Of a stretch of DNA of 64,000 nt, positions 45,148-55,971 are shown in pieces (position 1 is the first letter of the stretch; each line of letters starts with the position of its first letter). The notes under the pieces were generated by a model. It worked only from the letters and a program-made list of their open reading frames with translations, was not told the DNA's origin and did no database searches. This DNA is from Kitagawia praeruptora (Eukaryota > Streptophyta > Magnoliopsida > Apiales > Apiaceae), in assembly GCA_037693485.1 (NCBI GenBank), contig CM075353.1:104552501-104616500 (forward strand), given 5' to 3'. Both the position numbers and the translations under genes were made by a program.

Positions 45148-47401
45148 TGATGTGCTAAAATAAATATAATTTTAATCGCAAGCGCACGATCTCGTTTTAG
45201 TATTTATGATTCGTTCCACAGAGACTAAAATTATTTTCGCAAACCTGAATTTTTAATTTAATCGAACTAGAACAATTTTGGATTTTTGAGAATTTCGTAT
45301 TTTACTAATTAACCTATTTTTAAAACTATTCTAAAGATTCTAAATTAATGTAAAACTAAATTATTTTAAGAATTATTAAAAATAGACACCTTGAATTTAA
45401 CTAATTTTATTTACATGAGATTTTAAGAAAAATTCAGCATGATAAAACTATTACAAGCAACCACAAATAAAAACTCGATCCAAACTACATTACTACCGTT
45501 CGACTACACAGCTACTAAAACTACACAGAACTACAACAAAAACTAAAACTATTATTCAAACGATTGCAAACTCGAAGACTCAGAAACGGACAGGTCTGTG
45601 TTGACTCGGTCGAAACAAAACCAAAACGAAACCTTTCTCCCAGTAAACTAAAACTACGCAAAACTGACAGCAACTCACAGCAATTCAAATAACAAACAAA
45701 AGCTACTCAGAAATTAACTACATAAATTCTAATACTAAAACCGTAACCTCGAACTAAAGAACTCAGTACAGGGAATCATAACAATAGCAAAAGACTCGGC
45801 AATTAGCATTCAACAGCTACGAGCTCAATACAGAACCTGGACACTACGAGCTCATTACAAACCGACGCAGAAATCGCAAAACGTAGACACAAAGACTCAG
45901 TACAACACATCAGCACGGAACTCGAACTACAACTTCAAATTCAACAACGGCAATCAAGCACAACGACCAACTCAAAATGCATACTACCCAACTTAGTGCT
46001 CAGAAAGAATTATTGCAAAACTCAAGTAAACAACATGACCTTAAACCCAGATAACCAACTCTTCCGATTCAAACAACATAAACATAAAACTCAACCTAGC
46101 ACCGTACTAACTCCATACAAACAATTAACTCGACAACAAAGTACAACCAACAACTCAGCGAATCTCGAAACTAATCTGCAGCTACATAAACTCAGTCACA
46201 TAAACTCAGAAACGAAACCAAGCTAAACTCCGTTATTAAACCACAAAAAACTCGACATTACTACAGCAACTCAGGAACTGAACAACAACGAAATAAAAAA
46301 TGGGAAAGGATTGTTGGGGATTTAATCAGGAAGAAGAAAAGGGAAGGGAGATTTGCGGCAAAGGGAAAGAACAGAGAGAGGACGGGAATAGAGAGAAAAT
46401 CGAAGGAGGGTAAAGGGGATGAAGAACGGAGGTGGTGAGAAGGAGGAGAAGGGGTTCGGTCGTCAGAGAGTAACAAGAGAGGGAGAGAGAGATGGGGAGA
46501 GTAGGGGCTAGGTTTAATCGAAAAACGAGAAGGAGAGGGGAGAGATGGGTGAGAGAGATTGGGAGATGGGAGAGAAGAGGGGTAACGGAGAGATGATAGA
46601 ACAGGGGAGGAGGAAAGAAGCATAAGATGTTTGTGTGCGAGTGTTAACGAAAATAAAATAAGAACTGGATAATCAGCTAAAACAGGAAAGAAAAGGCTTC
46701 AAATTAAAACAGGAAAAACATGAACTGAAAATTTAGGTGTTTACAAGAGCAGCAAATAAAACTAATTCTAAGGGGTTCTAATATACTCTAATCTAATATA
46801 TCCGCTTTCCTAATACTAATGGTTCAATTTATAGGCTATACTAGTAAACTAATTTACATATGAATGAACTAGTAGTTTGCATATGAAAGGAAACCAAAGT
46901 CTGCTGCACTCATAAATTTTCAAGATTCCCTGCAGTCCTTTTGAAATTTTAATGCCGGCTGCTTTGACTTGTAAGATGGGCTTCGCAGAAATGCTTTTTA
47001 ACCCGCACAACTTGTAATCTTTAATTAATAAATAATTAATTTAATTAAGAAATTATAAAAATAAATACCTAATATTATTAGATATTTATAAATATAATTT
47101 TCTAATTTAAATAAAATATTTATAACCAAAAATTAAATTCTTATGTTCCGAGCTGCGGTCTACTGAGGGTCTGGAACCGGACTCCTTAAGCTTTCCCTTT
47201 TTCACCAAACTCCTAATTCTTTTGCCTTTTTTCATTTTGGTCATTTTCTTATCTTTTTGGCCCTTCCTTGCTCTTTATTCTTTTATTTTGCCATTTCTTT
47301 ATTTTTCTTCAAATTTCCTGAAATGCAACAAAATAATTTATTAAAATACGAATTCAAGCAATAAATAAGTAATAAAAATATGCAAAAATATGCACTTATC
47401 A
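45148..47401 (-). repeat. 5' LTR (right) of the non-autonomous Ty3 element
   Basis: Same length and ends as the left LTR; it precedes the PBS on the minus strand. The TATA-like box is near 46840 and the C/T-rich tract at 46300-46620. Confidence 0.93.
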
Positions 47402-48250
47402 GTGTTTTAAAATTGTAAATATCATATATATTTTTTTAATAAAGGGTAAATAAGTAAATTCACGAAGTACCAAAAAACTGGTACCAAAACTTTTAAAGTT
47501 CCGGAATTTATATAATAGTAAAATATTAATGAAGATTAATTTTAAATTAAAAAGGTAATGTGTTTTAATTCGAAAGGAAATGTTAATGATTGGAAGATAC
47601 ATTAATGTTTTTAGGTGTTTATAAAAAGGTAATATCTTCAATTAAAAGTAAATGTGAAAAAAGGCAAGCGACTACTTACCATTAATTATATTATGTTATT
47701 ATTTATTATAGGTGTTTTAAAAGTATAAATATCATATATTTATTTTTCTTTTTAATAAAGGGTAAATAAGTAAATTCACGAAGTACCAAAAAACTAGTAC
47801 CAAAAAACAGATACCAAAACTTTTAATGTTCCGAAATTTATATAATAGTATAGATTTAGTAGAATCAATTTGAGCTTTCGAGCCGAACTCGAACCTATTA
47901 AATTTTTGTCAAACCGAACTTCAAACATACAAATTATGACTTAAATCAAGTTCTAATTATTTAATCGAGCTCGAGTCTAAACTAATTAATCAAACTCGAA
48001 CTTGATATGTTCGACTCGAGTCGACTCTACTCATTTACAACTAATCACAACCACGTTAACTTCGAGGCCATGGAACATTATCATCTTCATAATTGTTATG
48101 TGAGAGAGTTGCAAGAATGATAATTTAATATAAAAATCGCATGGTCTTATCATCTTCAAAATTGTCATGTCCGAAAAGCTGCAAGAATGATAATTTAATA
48201 TTAAAATCCAACGAATTCAATCTTTAATTAAACATTTTTTTAAAGATATA

Positions 48251-48564
48251 CTCCCTCCGTCCCGGCCATTTGTTTACATTTGGTTTGGGCACGGAGACCA
48301 AGAATAGTGAGTGTAATATTGTTAAAATAAATGAAGTAGTGGGTGTAATAGTGATTTTATAATTAAAATAAGTGAAGTAGTGAGTGTAATAGTGATTTTA
48401 TTGTTAAAATAAGTGAAGTAGTGGGTGTAATAGTGTAAAGTATTGTTAAAATAAGTGAAGTAGTGGGTGTAATAGTGTTAAAACTTACTATTTTAGGAAA
48501 CGTAAAGAATTGGTTGGGACATCCCAAAAAGGAAAGTGTAAACAATTGGTTGGGACAGAGGGAG
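48251..48564. mobile_element. Stowaway MITE with internal tandem repeat
   Basis: CTCCCTCCGTCCC at the left and GGGACAGAGGGAG at the right, flanked by TA. The interior has about five copies of GAAGTAGTGGGTGTAATAGT. Same family as 23239-23510. Confidence 0.85.
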
Positions 48565-48911
48565 TACATTCTCGTATTTCATTAAATAATGTTTATCACC
48601 TAACTAAAGCACATACAACAAAATCTTTAAACATTTTAAATACCTAACTTTATGATTTTTTAATTATGAAATTGATTGATCTTATTTTCATTATGGGTAA
48701 TTATGTGTAATTTAACATGACATTTGAAGTTTAAATTGTAACTCATGAAGCTTATTTAACAATATTTTTAATATAAATATTTTGTTTTTAATTAAAAATT
48801 GTTTAAATAAAGTTTGGCACCAATTTAAATGTGTGTCTATAATCACATGTTACTTTATTAATTGTTGCACTCGTCTACAAATTAGAAGGGTTACAACTTA
48901 CAATTGATTAT
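48565..48911. other. AT-rich intergenic DNA, nothing recognised
   Basis: No ORF or clear repeat. Confidence 0.5.
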
Positions 48912-49118
48912 GGGTCTGTTTGGCACACCTAAATATAAGTTCTTATAAACTTATTTTCGGGTAAAATTTTTATATTTTGATAATTTTTTTATATAAATAT
49001 TTAATGTATGTTTGAGATTCAATAAATTGCAAAAATAAGTTGGAAAGTTAGTAATCTCTAACTTTGTCTTAAAATAAGTTGATTTATTCTGGAAAAAAGT
49101 TCCCCCAAACACCCCCTA
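48912..49118. mobile_element. MITE, GGGTCTGTTTGGC family, copy 3
   Basis: GGGTCTGTTTGGCACA at the left, CCCCCAAACACCCCCT at the right, interior matching the 14645 copy (ACTTATTTTCGG, AATCTCTAACTTT, TTATTCTGGAAAA). Confidence 0.65.
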
Positions 49119-50189
49119 TATACGAGAAACTGAAAGTGATGCAGCAACCAACAAAATTTTGAATTTGTTTCTTTTTTTAGAGTTTATAATACTATCCAAT
49201 AATTCGTGTGAAATACGAATTGTAATTGATTATCTTAAATTTGTATATTTTAATATATTAAAGTAAAATCTTTTATTATTTTATTTGGATTAAATAATTT
49301 AACGATATTTACTTATTATGATACTAATATTTTTTTAAAAAAAAATCAATGTTTCAGTTTACAATAATTTCATTATTAATAATATTTATAGGGTACAAAT
49401 CAAGAAAGAAAATCACACACTAAAAGAGAACGGGAGATTCATTATTAATTGTTGGATTATTTTAAATCAACTATCAAGATTCAATTCATTTTTAAATAAT
49501 TTTTTAAGGATATTGTTAAAAATAAAAACTACACTATAGTTCAATTAATTAAAATAAGAAAATTTAATCAATAACTTATTTATTAAATTTACTATTTTTG
49601 TAATATTTTTTTATCTCACATAATTACTTTAGGCCGAATTTTCAATTTCTTCAATCTACTTTCTTTAAAATTTTTAATATATTCTATTAAACTTATTTTA
49701 CTAAAAAAAAGTCCCCGAGATTATAGGGTTCCATTGTAAAACATGTTTTGTTTCGTAGTAAAAATATAGTATTATGCTACAAATCGAATTTCAAAATTAC
49801 GCACATAAAATAAAAGTTTTACACCTAAACTTTTTTTTTTAGAAAATTCTACAAATGAATTTATTTTTTTAATAACATTTTATTATTTAACACTATTATC
49901 TCATATTTTTTTTTTTATAAAGCCAATATTATCATTGAACAGCAGGCCAAGCTGGATTACAAGAAACTGAAGGACATGAGATCGAACTTTTGGAAAGCAT
50001 TTATCATATTATATTTAAATCATAATTATAATATTCTACAGTTGAATTTAAAAAGTTATGCACCCAAATTTTGAAGTTAAACACGTGAATTCTCACAAAA
50101 GGTTAATGAAATTATTGGAAAATTTTGTGATCTTAATGTAAGATTTTGTGATTGATGTTGGTGTATGAATATTGTCAATCAAATATTAA
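49119..50189. other. AT-rich intergenic DNA, nothing recognised
   Basis: No supported ORF or repeat boundary. Confidence 0.5.
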
Positions 50190-51412
50190 CTAGCATAATA
50201 ACCCGATCGGTCATCCTCTAGCAATTGCTATAAATTCTGTATAGTTTTATGATTTAAGGATATTTTTGAATATAATTGCACCTTTTATATACATATTATA
50301 ATATCAGTATTTTAATTTATGTATTATTTTATTTATGTATAGATCATATGAGCACTAAGAAAATGATGTTTTGTAGCATATAAATATATTGTATAGGTTA
50401 TAACACAATGATAAAAAGACATATCATCGATCTGAATAATACTCATCATACAATACTTTCCAAATAAAATTAGTACGCTCCTTAATATTTATTTCTTTAA
50501 ATATCTTATCAAGATATATAAGTAGCATAGAATTATAATCCGAAATTACGAGAGGGTTGATTCCTAACACTAACATAATTTCATATATTGTTTGCATAAA
50601 TATTAAAGGGTTGGTGCTTTTGTAATTTTTAAACATATAGAGATATTATCGTAAGTTCACAATCATTAAAATGACACATTTTGCACTTGTGTTGTGGTTT
50701 AATATATAGTAATAGATAGATTGTGTACCATATTGTTAAACCTAAAATATAATATTTTTAAAATAATATGAGTCACCATTATTTTTACTAAAAAATTAAA
50801 ATAATAGTAAAAATAAGATAATGGAGAGGTCGGATTTGTGTAAAAGGTTTATTAACTCAAAATAATAAAGTCCATGCAGCACAAAGGTTAGTAGGATAAA
50901 TTGTGTAGAGGATGTTCTAGGTACGATTCACCATAAAAATTAAATTTACTCATTTTTTCTATTTAAATAAGAGAGTGACATTTCATGTAATTTTATAACT
51001 TGTAAGGGTATAACTGTAATTTCATAGACGATTTATTGGCTCAAAAAGCCCCTAAAAATCCCCTTGTTCTCTTATTATATATAGAAAGAATGGATGGATG
51101 TGTACCATATTGTGAAACCTAAAATATAATATTTTTAAAGTAATAGTAAAAATAAGATAATGGAGAGGTCGGGTTTATGTAAAAGATTTTTAAATCAAAA
51201 CAAAAAAGTCCATGTAGCACATTGGTTGGTAGGATAACTTGTGAAGGGAGGTTTTAGGTTCGATTCATCACAAAAACTCATTTTTTTCCCATTTAAATAA
51301 AAGAGTGGCATTTCATGTAATTTTATAAATTGTAAGGGTATAACTGTAATTTCGCAGAGGGTTTATTGGCTCAAAATTATCCCCTTGTTGCTCTATTATA
51401 TATAGAAAGAGA
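50190..51412 (-). mobile_element. Small non-autonomous Helitron
   Basis: Minus strand: 5' TCTCTTTCTATATATAATAG after a host A (51412), and 3' palindrome CCGATCGG then GTTATTATG and CTAG before a host T (50190). The 5' terminal 300 bp is duplicated in tandem (about 50800-51085 and 51115-51412; GATAATGGAGAGGTCGG and GTAAGGGTATAACTGTAATT in both). No Rep/helicase is encoded. Confidence 0.65.
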
Positions 51413-51699
51413 TTATCCCTAAATTATATGTTTTATATTTTTTGATAACTTTGCCCTTGATTTGTGTATAATATATTATTATGATATATATGTAAAAATT
51501 CTTAAGTTCTCATTTATATTAGAAAATATATGTAAGAGTTCTTAGATTATCCGTTTAAGAGATAATAAGGAACACGATCTAATATTTATAACTGATTATG
51601 ATATATCTGTTAATATAAAAGTAGCTATATTATTAATTGTATTTATTATTAATCTATTATAGGTATTGTTTAAATATTAATTAATAGAATTCCAAGTTG

Positions 51700-52040
51700 T
51701 TTATAATACTATATTCTCGACTTTTATTCTGATTTGTAGTTAATAAGCTCCAAGTATATAATTTTACTATTAAATTAAATTAATATTTTAATATTACATG
51801 CTCAACTTTTATTTTGATTTTTAGTTAATAAATTCCTATTATATAATTTTACTACTAAATTAAATTAATACTCTCTCCATCTCATCCAATTATTTACACT
51901 TTTCATGGGATGTTCGGCACGCAGTATATTTTAAGGATGGTTCTATAACTTATTTTTAAAATGAAATGAAATGAGAAATATTTAATAAAATTATTTTTAT
52001 TTAAAAATTTAATTGAAAGGGTTTTGTTTTTAGTATTAAG
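51700..52040. repeat. Duplicated intergenic segment related to 23695-24175
   Basis: Shared order of words as listed for the other copy, including a Stowaway-like CTCTCTCCATCTC stretch at about 51872. Confidence 0.6.
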
Positions 52041-52291
52041 TATACCGGCTATTGTTCCATAGAGAACCATTTTACGTGGAGAACCTAGGAGAATCACTTA
52101 AAATGCATTAAAATTGTCCTTTATATAAGGATCCCCTAAGGCATCTTCACAAAAAAAATTATAATTCTACACTCTATCTTGTAAAGCATAATGTAATGTA
52201 ATATGTAATAGAGGAAATATATAACTCAACTAAGATAAAAGATAAATAATATTAACTCAATATAGAGATCGTGAAATTTGAAGAACAGGCA

Positions 52292-52702
52292 TATAACATC
52301 CAAGCCCACAACCGAATGTATACCGGACCCAACAACCTACCACAGGTCAGTCCAAAAATGCTAGCAAATTGGTATACATTAGTTGTTGATTTGTATCTAT
52401 AAAGGCCCCCAAACACTCTTATTTTTATCGATGTGGGATGTTACAAACACCCCCTCTTATAGGGTCGACGTCCTCGTCGAGCCCACACAAACTTACTAAA
52501 CCCGGGCAGTGCCTCTGCACTTCCGGCCGGGCAGAGCTCTGATACCATTTATAACATCCAAGCCCACAACCGAATGTATACCGGACCCAACAACCCACCA
52601 CAGGTCAGTCCAAAAATGCTAGCAAATTGGTATACATTAGTTGTTGATTTGTATCTATAAAGGCCCCAAACACTCTTATTTTTATCGATGTGGGATGTTA
52701 CA
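52292..52702 (-). mobile_element. TRIM (terminal-repeat retrotransposon in miniature)
   Basis: Terminal direct repeats of 154 and 153 bp (52292-52445, 52550-52702) flank a 104-bp core; TSD AGGCA is at 52287-52291 and 52703-52707. On the minus strand the repeats begin TGTAACATCC and end GGATGTTATA. The PBS TGGTATCAGAGC (52536-52547) fits initiator tRNA-Met and the PPT-like GAGGGGGTGTT is at 52446-52456. No coding capacity. The second LTR of the host copia lacks it. Confidence 0.93.
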
Positions 52703-53167
52703 AGGCACCAACAAGGATCAAGTCGCTGAAAGAAGTTCATTAACATGATCAAGCCTCAATGACAGAATAAGATGTACAGATGATTCAGTTGAAGGGCCAA
52801 AAGATTCCATGTATTCAAATTAATTGAAGATACTGATGCAGGCTAATCAATTGGAATGCAACGAAGGTGTGAAGATCAAGATCAGTGCTAGTCACTTGTG
52901 AATCAGACCAGTGCACTAAGTGTCAGCACATACGAGAAGGATCAACACATTAATTCACAGAAAGAATTGCCAAAGCCTATTGACGATCAAGGACATACAT
53001 AATATCTCAAGGTATTGTCAAAAATTAATTTACTCTGAAAATTAAATAAGTAACAGATTAATTATTTATAACAAAATAATTAAATTAATCTGGTACTTGA
53101 ATTATTTTCTGAGATGAATTAAAATAACAAAATAAACAGAAGAGAATAGGAATAGTAACCGAAATCA

Positions 53168-53340
53168 CTATTCATATGAATAGTAACCGAAATCACTATT
53201 CATATGAATAGTACTATTCATATGAATAGTAACTGCGGTTGTTGGAATAGTAACTGGGGTTGTTGGAATAGTAGCTGGTTACTATTTGGGGGTTGTTGGA
53301 ATAGTGCCAAATAGTGACTTTCTAAAACCTATAAATATGC
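53168..53340 (+). promoter_or_regulatory. Copia LTR promoter: palindrome array and TATA box
   Basis: The 16-bp palindrome CTATTCATATGAATAG occurs three times (53168-53183, 53196-53211, 53214-53229), followed by three GGTTGTTGGAATAGT-like repeats (to about 53305) and TATA box CTATAAATATGC at 53329-53340. The arrangement suggests upstream promoter elements; binding factors are unknown. Confidence 0.6.
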
Positions 53341-53672
53341 CTGTTGTATTTCATTTCAAAACACAGCTCAACACACAACTTTCTATTCTCTCTCTTATAT
53401 CTTCTCTGTGTAAGCTGCTAGACAGTCCATCTAGTAGGAAAGCCGGCTTAGCCCACTTTCAGGAAGTGTCGGGTAGAAGGTCCTCATGCCTAAACTATCC
53501 TATGAGTGTTTGATTTTGTAGCAAACCTCCAGGTTTTATCTATTTAAATATATTTCCTAAACAGTTGTGTTATTTCGATTCAGTATTTTTGATTTCATAT
53601 CCACATCAAAATCGAAATATTTTTTAAATAACGTATTCAACCCTCCTTCTACGTTATTCCGGACCTAACAAT

Positions 53673-53690
53673 TGGCATCAGAGCCACTCT
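53673..53690 (+). other. Primer binding site of the copia element
   Basis: TGGCATCAGAGCCACTCT begins two bases after the LTR, close to the TGGTATCAGAGC initiator tRNA-Met complement used by copia elements, with one change. Confidence 0.75.
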
Positions 53691-53730
53691 GTTATTATAC
53701 AACAGTTAAGATCCAAAAAGCTATACAATC

Positions 53731-55971
53731 ATGACAGAAAAAACACAAACTCCAACAACTAGCAGATATGAATCAATCAGAGTTCCAATACTCAGGGCAT
53801 CAGAATATCCCATATGGAAGGTGAAGATGGAAATGTTTCTGGAGGCTACAGATCCAGAGTACTTAGACAGAATCCATGATGGTCCACATAAGCCTACCAA
53901 ATTGTCTGTTGCAGTTGCTGGAGAGGAATAGAAAACGATTCCAAAGGAGAAGAAAGACTACACCCCTGAAGATATCTCCTCTATTAGCAAAGATGCCAAG
54001 GTAAGGCATTTATTACATAACGCCCTTGATAATGTTATGTCTAACAGGGTCATTGGATGCAAAACTGCTAAGGAGATTTGGGATGCTTTGGAAGTCAGAT
54101 GTCAAGGAACCAAAGCCATCAAAAAGAATAGGAGAACAATACTCACACATGAGTACGAGCACATTGACTCAAATACTGATGAGTCATTAACAGATATATA
54201 TGACAGATTCCTGAAATTGTTGAATGATCTCTCACTGGTAGATAAAGAGTATGATCTTGAAGACTCCAATCTGAAATTCTTGTTGGCTCTTCCTGAGAAG
54301 TGGGATTTAAAGGCCACTACCATCAGAGACAATTATGATCTGCAAGACATGTCTCTTGATGAAATCTATGGAATGCTCAAAACTCATGAGCTTGAGATGG
54401 AACAAAGAAGCAAGAGGCATGGAGGCAAGTCTAAGTCAATTGCTCTTAAAGTTGAGGAGAAAGCTTCTAAAGAAGTTGCTGTGAAAAAGAGTCAATCCAA
54501 TAGAAAGGTTCTTATTACAAAGTCTGATACTGAGTCATCAAACTCTGATGATGACTCAAACTCTGACAATCTCACAGACTATGATGATGACGGCAGTGAT
54601 GCTGAGATGAAACAAATTGCAGCCTTGATGGTAAGAAGCTTTAAGAAGATGGCTTACAAGAACTTCGGGAAAAGAAATAAGTTCACACGAAGAGATTCAA
54701 ATTTCGAAAAGAAGAATTTCAGAAAAGCTGAGGGAAAGGAAGGCAGGTATGGGAAAGTGGACAAATCCAAGATCACATGCTATAATTGTGGTGAGAAAGG
54801 ACATTTTGCACCTGAGTGCAAGAAAGCCAAAGTTGATAAAGGTCAAGCTTACATCACAAAGAAGAAGGACTGGGCTGACACTTCAGACTCTGAAGATGAG
54901 GTGAACTATGCCTTGATGGCAAATGTTGATAGTATCTCTGAAGCAACTGAGACCAAGGTACCTCACTCTACTCTAGCTTTTGATACTACTGATATATCTG
55001 AGTTAAGACTCTTTCTTAAAAACTTGCATGTTAGATACAGAGATCAGACTTTAGGAAATGAAAGAATAAAATATGAAAGTCTAGACCTTAGAAAGAGAAA
55101 TGACTATCTAGAATTAGAATTAGTCCAGATGTTAAAAATTCAGAAAGAGAGAGATGATGCTATTTTTGTTAAAAATGAATGATTGAAAAAGCATGCTTAT
55201 CTTGAATCTGAACTTGCTAAAGAAAGAAACATTATTAAAACTTGGACTAACTCTGGGAAAACTACTCAGATTATCAAAGAGAATGATTGTTGGAAAGAAG
55301 GTCTAGGTTACACTGATAAAAAGAAAACTGCCAACCTAGATGCTGAGACCTCTAAACCTGTATTTACTGAAAAGGCTGCAAAACCCAAACTTAATCATAT
55401 GAGGTTTGTACCAAAATCTGACAAACCAAAACAGGATGAAGTCAAATCAGTAAATATTAGTTTAATGTCTCAGAAACAGCTTAAACACAAGCTGAAGGAG
55501 TTAAAAAGAGTGAACAAGGTAAAAGAACCTAGGAAAAACAGAAATGGAAAGGTAGGCATCAATAAAAGCAACAACTAGATGTCCATTCCCAATGCTCCTA
55601 GGAAGAAATGTTACAACTGTGGAAATCCTAACCATCTTGCTACTTTTTGCAGGAAGAATAAAAATATAAACTCTATACCTTCTAAGTCAGGAGTTAAGAG
55701 TGGTTCAGTTAGGTTTAAGCCACAGAATCCTTGTTTTCACTGTGGCAATATTTGGCATTCTATTTATACATGCAAAGAGTATCATAATTTGTATTATGAT
55801 TATTATGAAATTAAACCCTCTTTGAATAAATTCAAGATTGATTCTACATGTATAAATTCTGATAAAAAGAATGTTAGCACAAACTCTGATAAGACTTCTG
55901 CTGCAAAAGCTAACAAACTTAATAAGGCCAAAGGATCCAAGCAAGTCTGGGTCCTTAAAACTAATCATTAG
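53731..55971 (+). pseudogene. Copia gag (SIRE type)
   Basis: ATG 53731 (MTEKTQTPTTSRYESIRVPI). The same frame runs on with stops at TAG 53929, TGA 55180, TAG 55576 and TAG 55969 but no shift. Early part: YPIWKVKMEMFLEATDPEYL and VIGCKTAKEIWDALEVRCQG, the usual copia gag core. An acidic Ser/Asp region follows (near 54530-54600), then a zinc knuckle CYNCGEKGHFAPEC near 54778, a helical coiled-coil stretch, and further CCHC-like motifs CYNCGNPNHLATFC near 55609 and CFHCG...WHSIYTC. Gag builds the particle and binds RNA. The stop at 53929 is also in the second tandem copy (63629). Confidence 0.88.

Larger units (their letters stand above)
37306..47401 (-). mobile_element. Non-autonomous Athila/Tat-type Ty3 LTR element, complete, 10.1 kb
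   Basis: Both LTRs are 2254 bp and nearly identical; TSD GTGTT is at 37301-37305 and 47402-47406. The minus-strand PBS TGGCGCCGCTGCCGGGGA (45124-45141) fits tRNA-Asp priming, used by Athila and Tat. The PPT-like AGGTATGGGGGCATT is next to the left LTR. Internally there is a gag-like ORF (43112-44320) and an extra ORF (41199-42683), but no protease, RT or integrase domain, so it depends on another element. By eye I find about 15-20 substitutions between the LTRs (below 1%), which indicates a young insertion. Confidence 0.9.
36342..47854 (-). mobile_element. Helitron-like element (minus orientation) split by an LTR element
   Basis: On the minus strand the 3' end is hairpin CCGTGC-ATC-GCACGG followed by GGTTATAAG and CTAG, then host T (36342-36345). 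The 5' end TCTATACTATTATATAAATT lies at 47854 after a host A. An identical-looking TCTATACTATTATATAA end also lies at 36908, and a relative near 47520, so 36342-36908 may be a complete small Helitron by itself. The unit GAAGATTA...TTTATTATAG occurs at about 37118-37300 and 47533-47712. The LTR element at 37306-47401 was inserted in it later. Confidence 0.5.
52180..53670 (+). repeat. 5' LTR of the copia element, containing a TRIM
   Basis: Starts TGTAAAGCATAATG and ends GGACCTAACA. Without the TRIM (411 bp) and one 5-bp duplication it is 1075 bp, the same as the second LTR. By eye about 10 differences separate the two. Confidence 0.92.

Noticed and set aside
48251..48564. Internal GAAGTAGTGGGTGTAATAGT repeats as a CRISPR-like or satellite array
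   Set aside because: They are inside a Stowaway with TA duplication; spacing is irregular and spacers are not unique.
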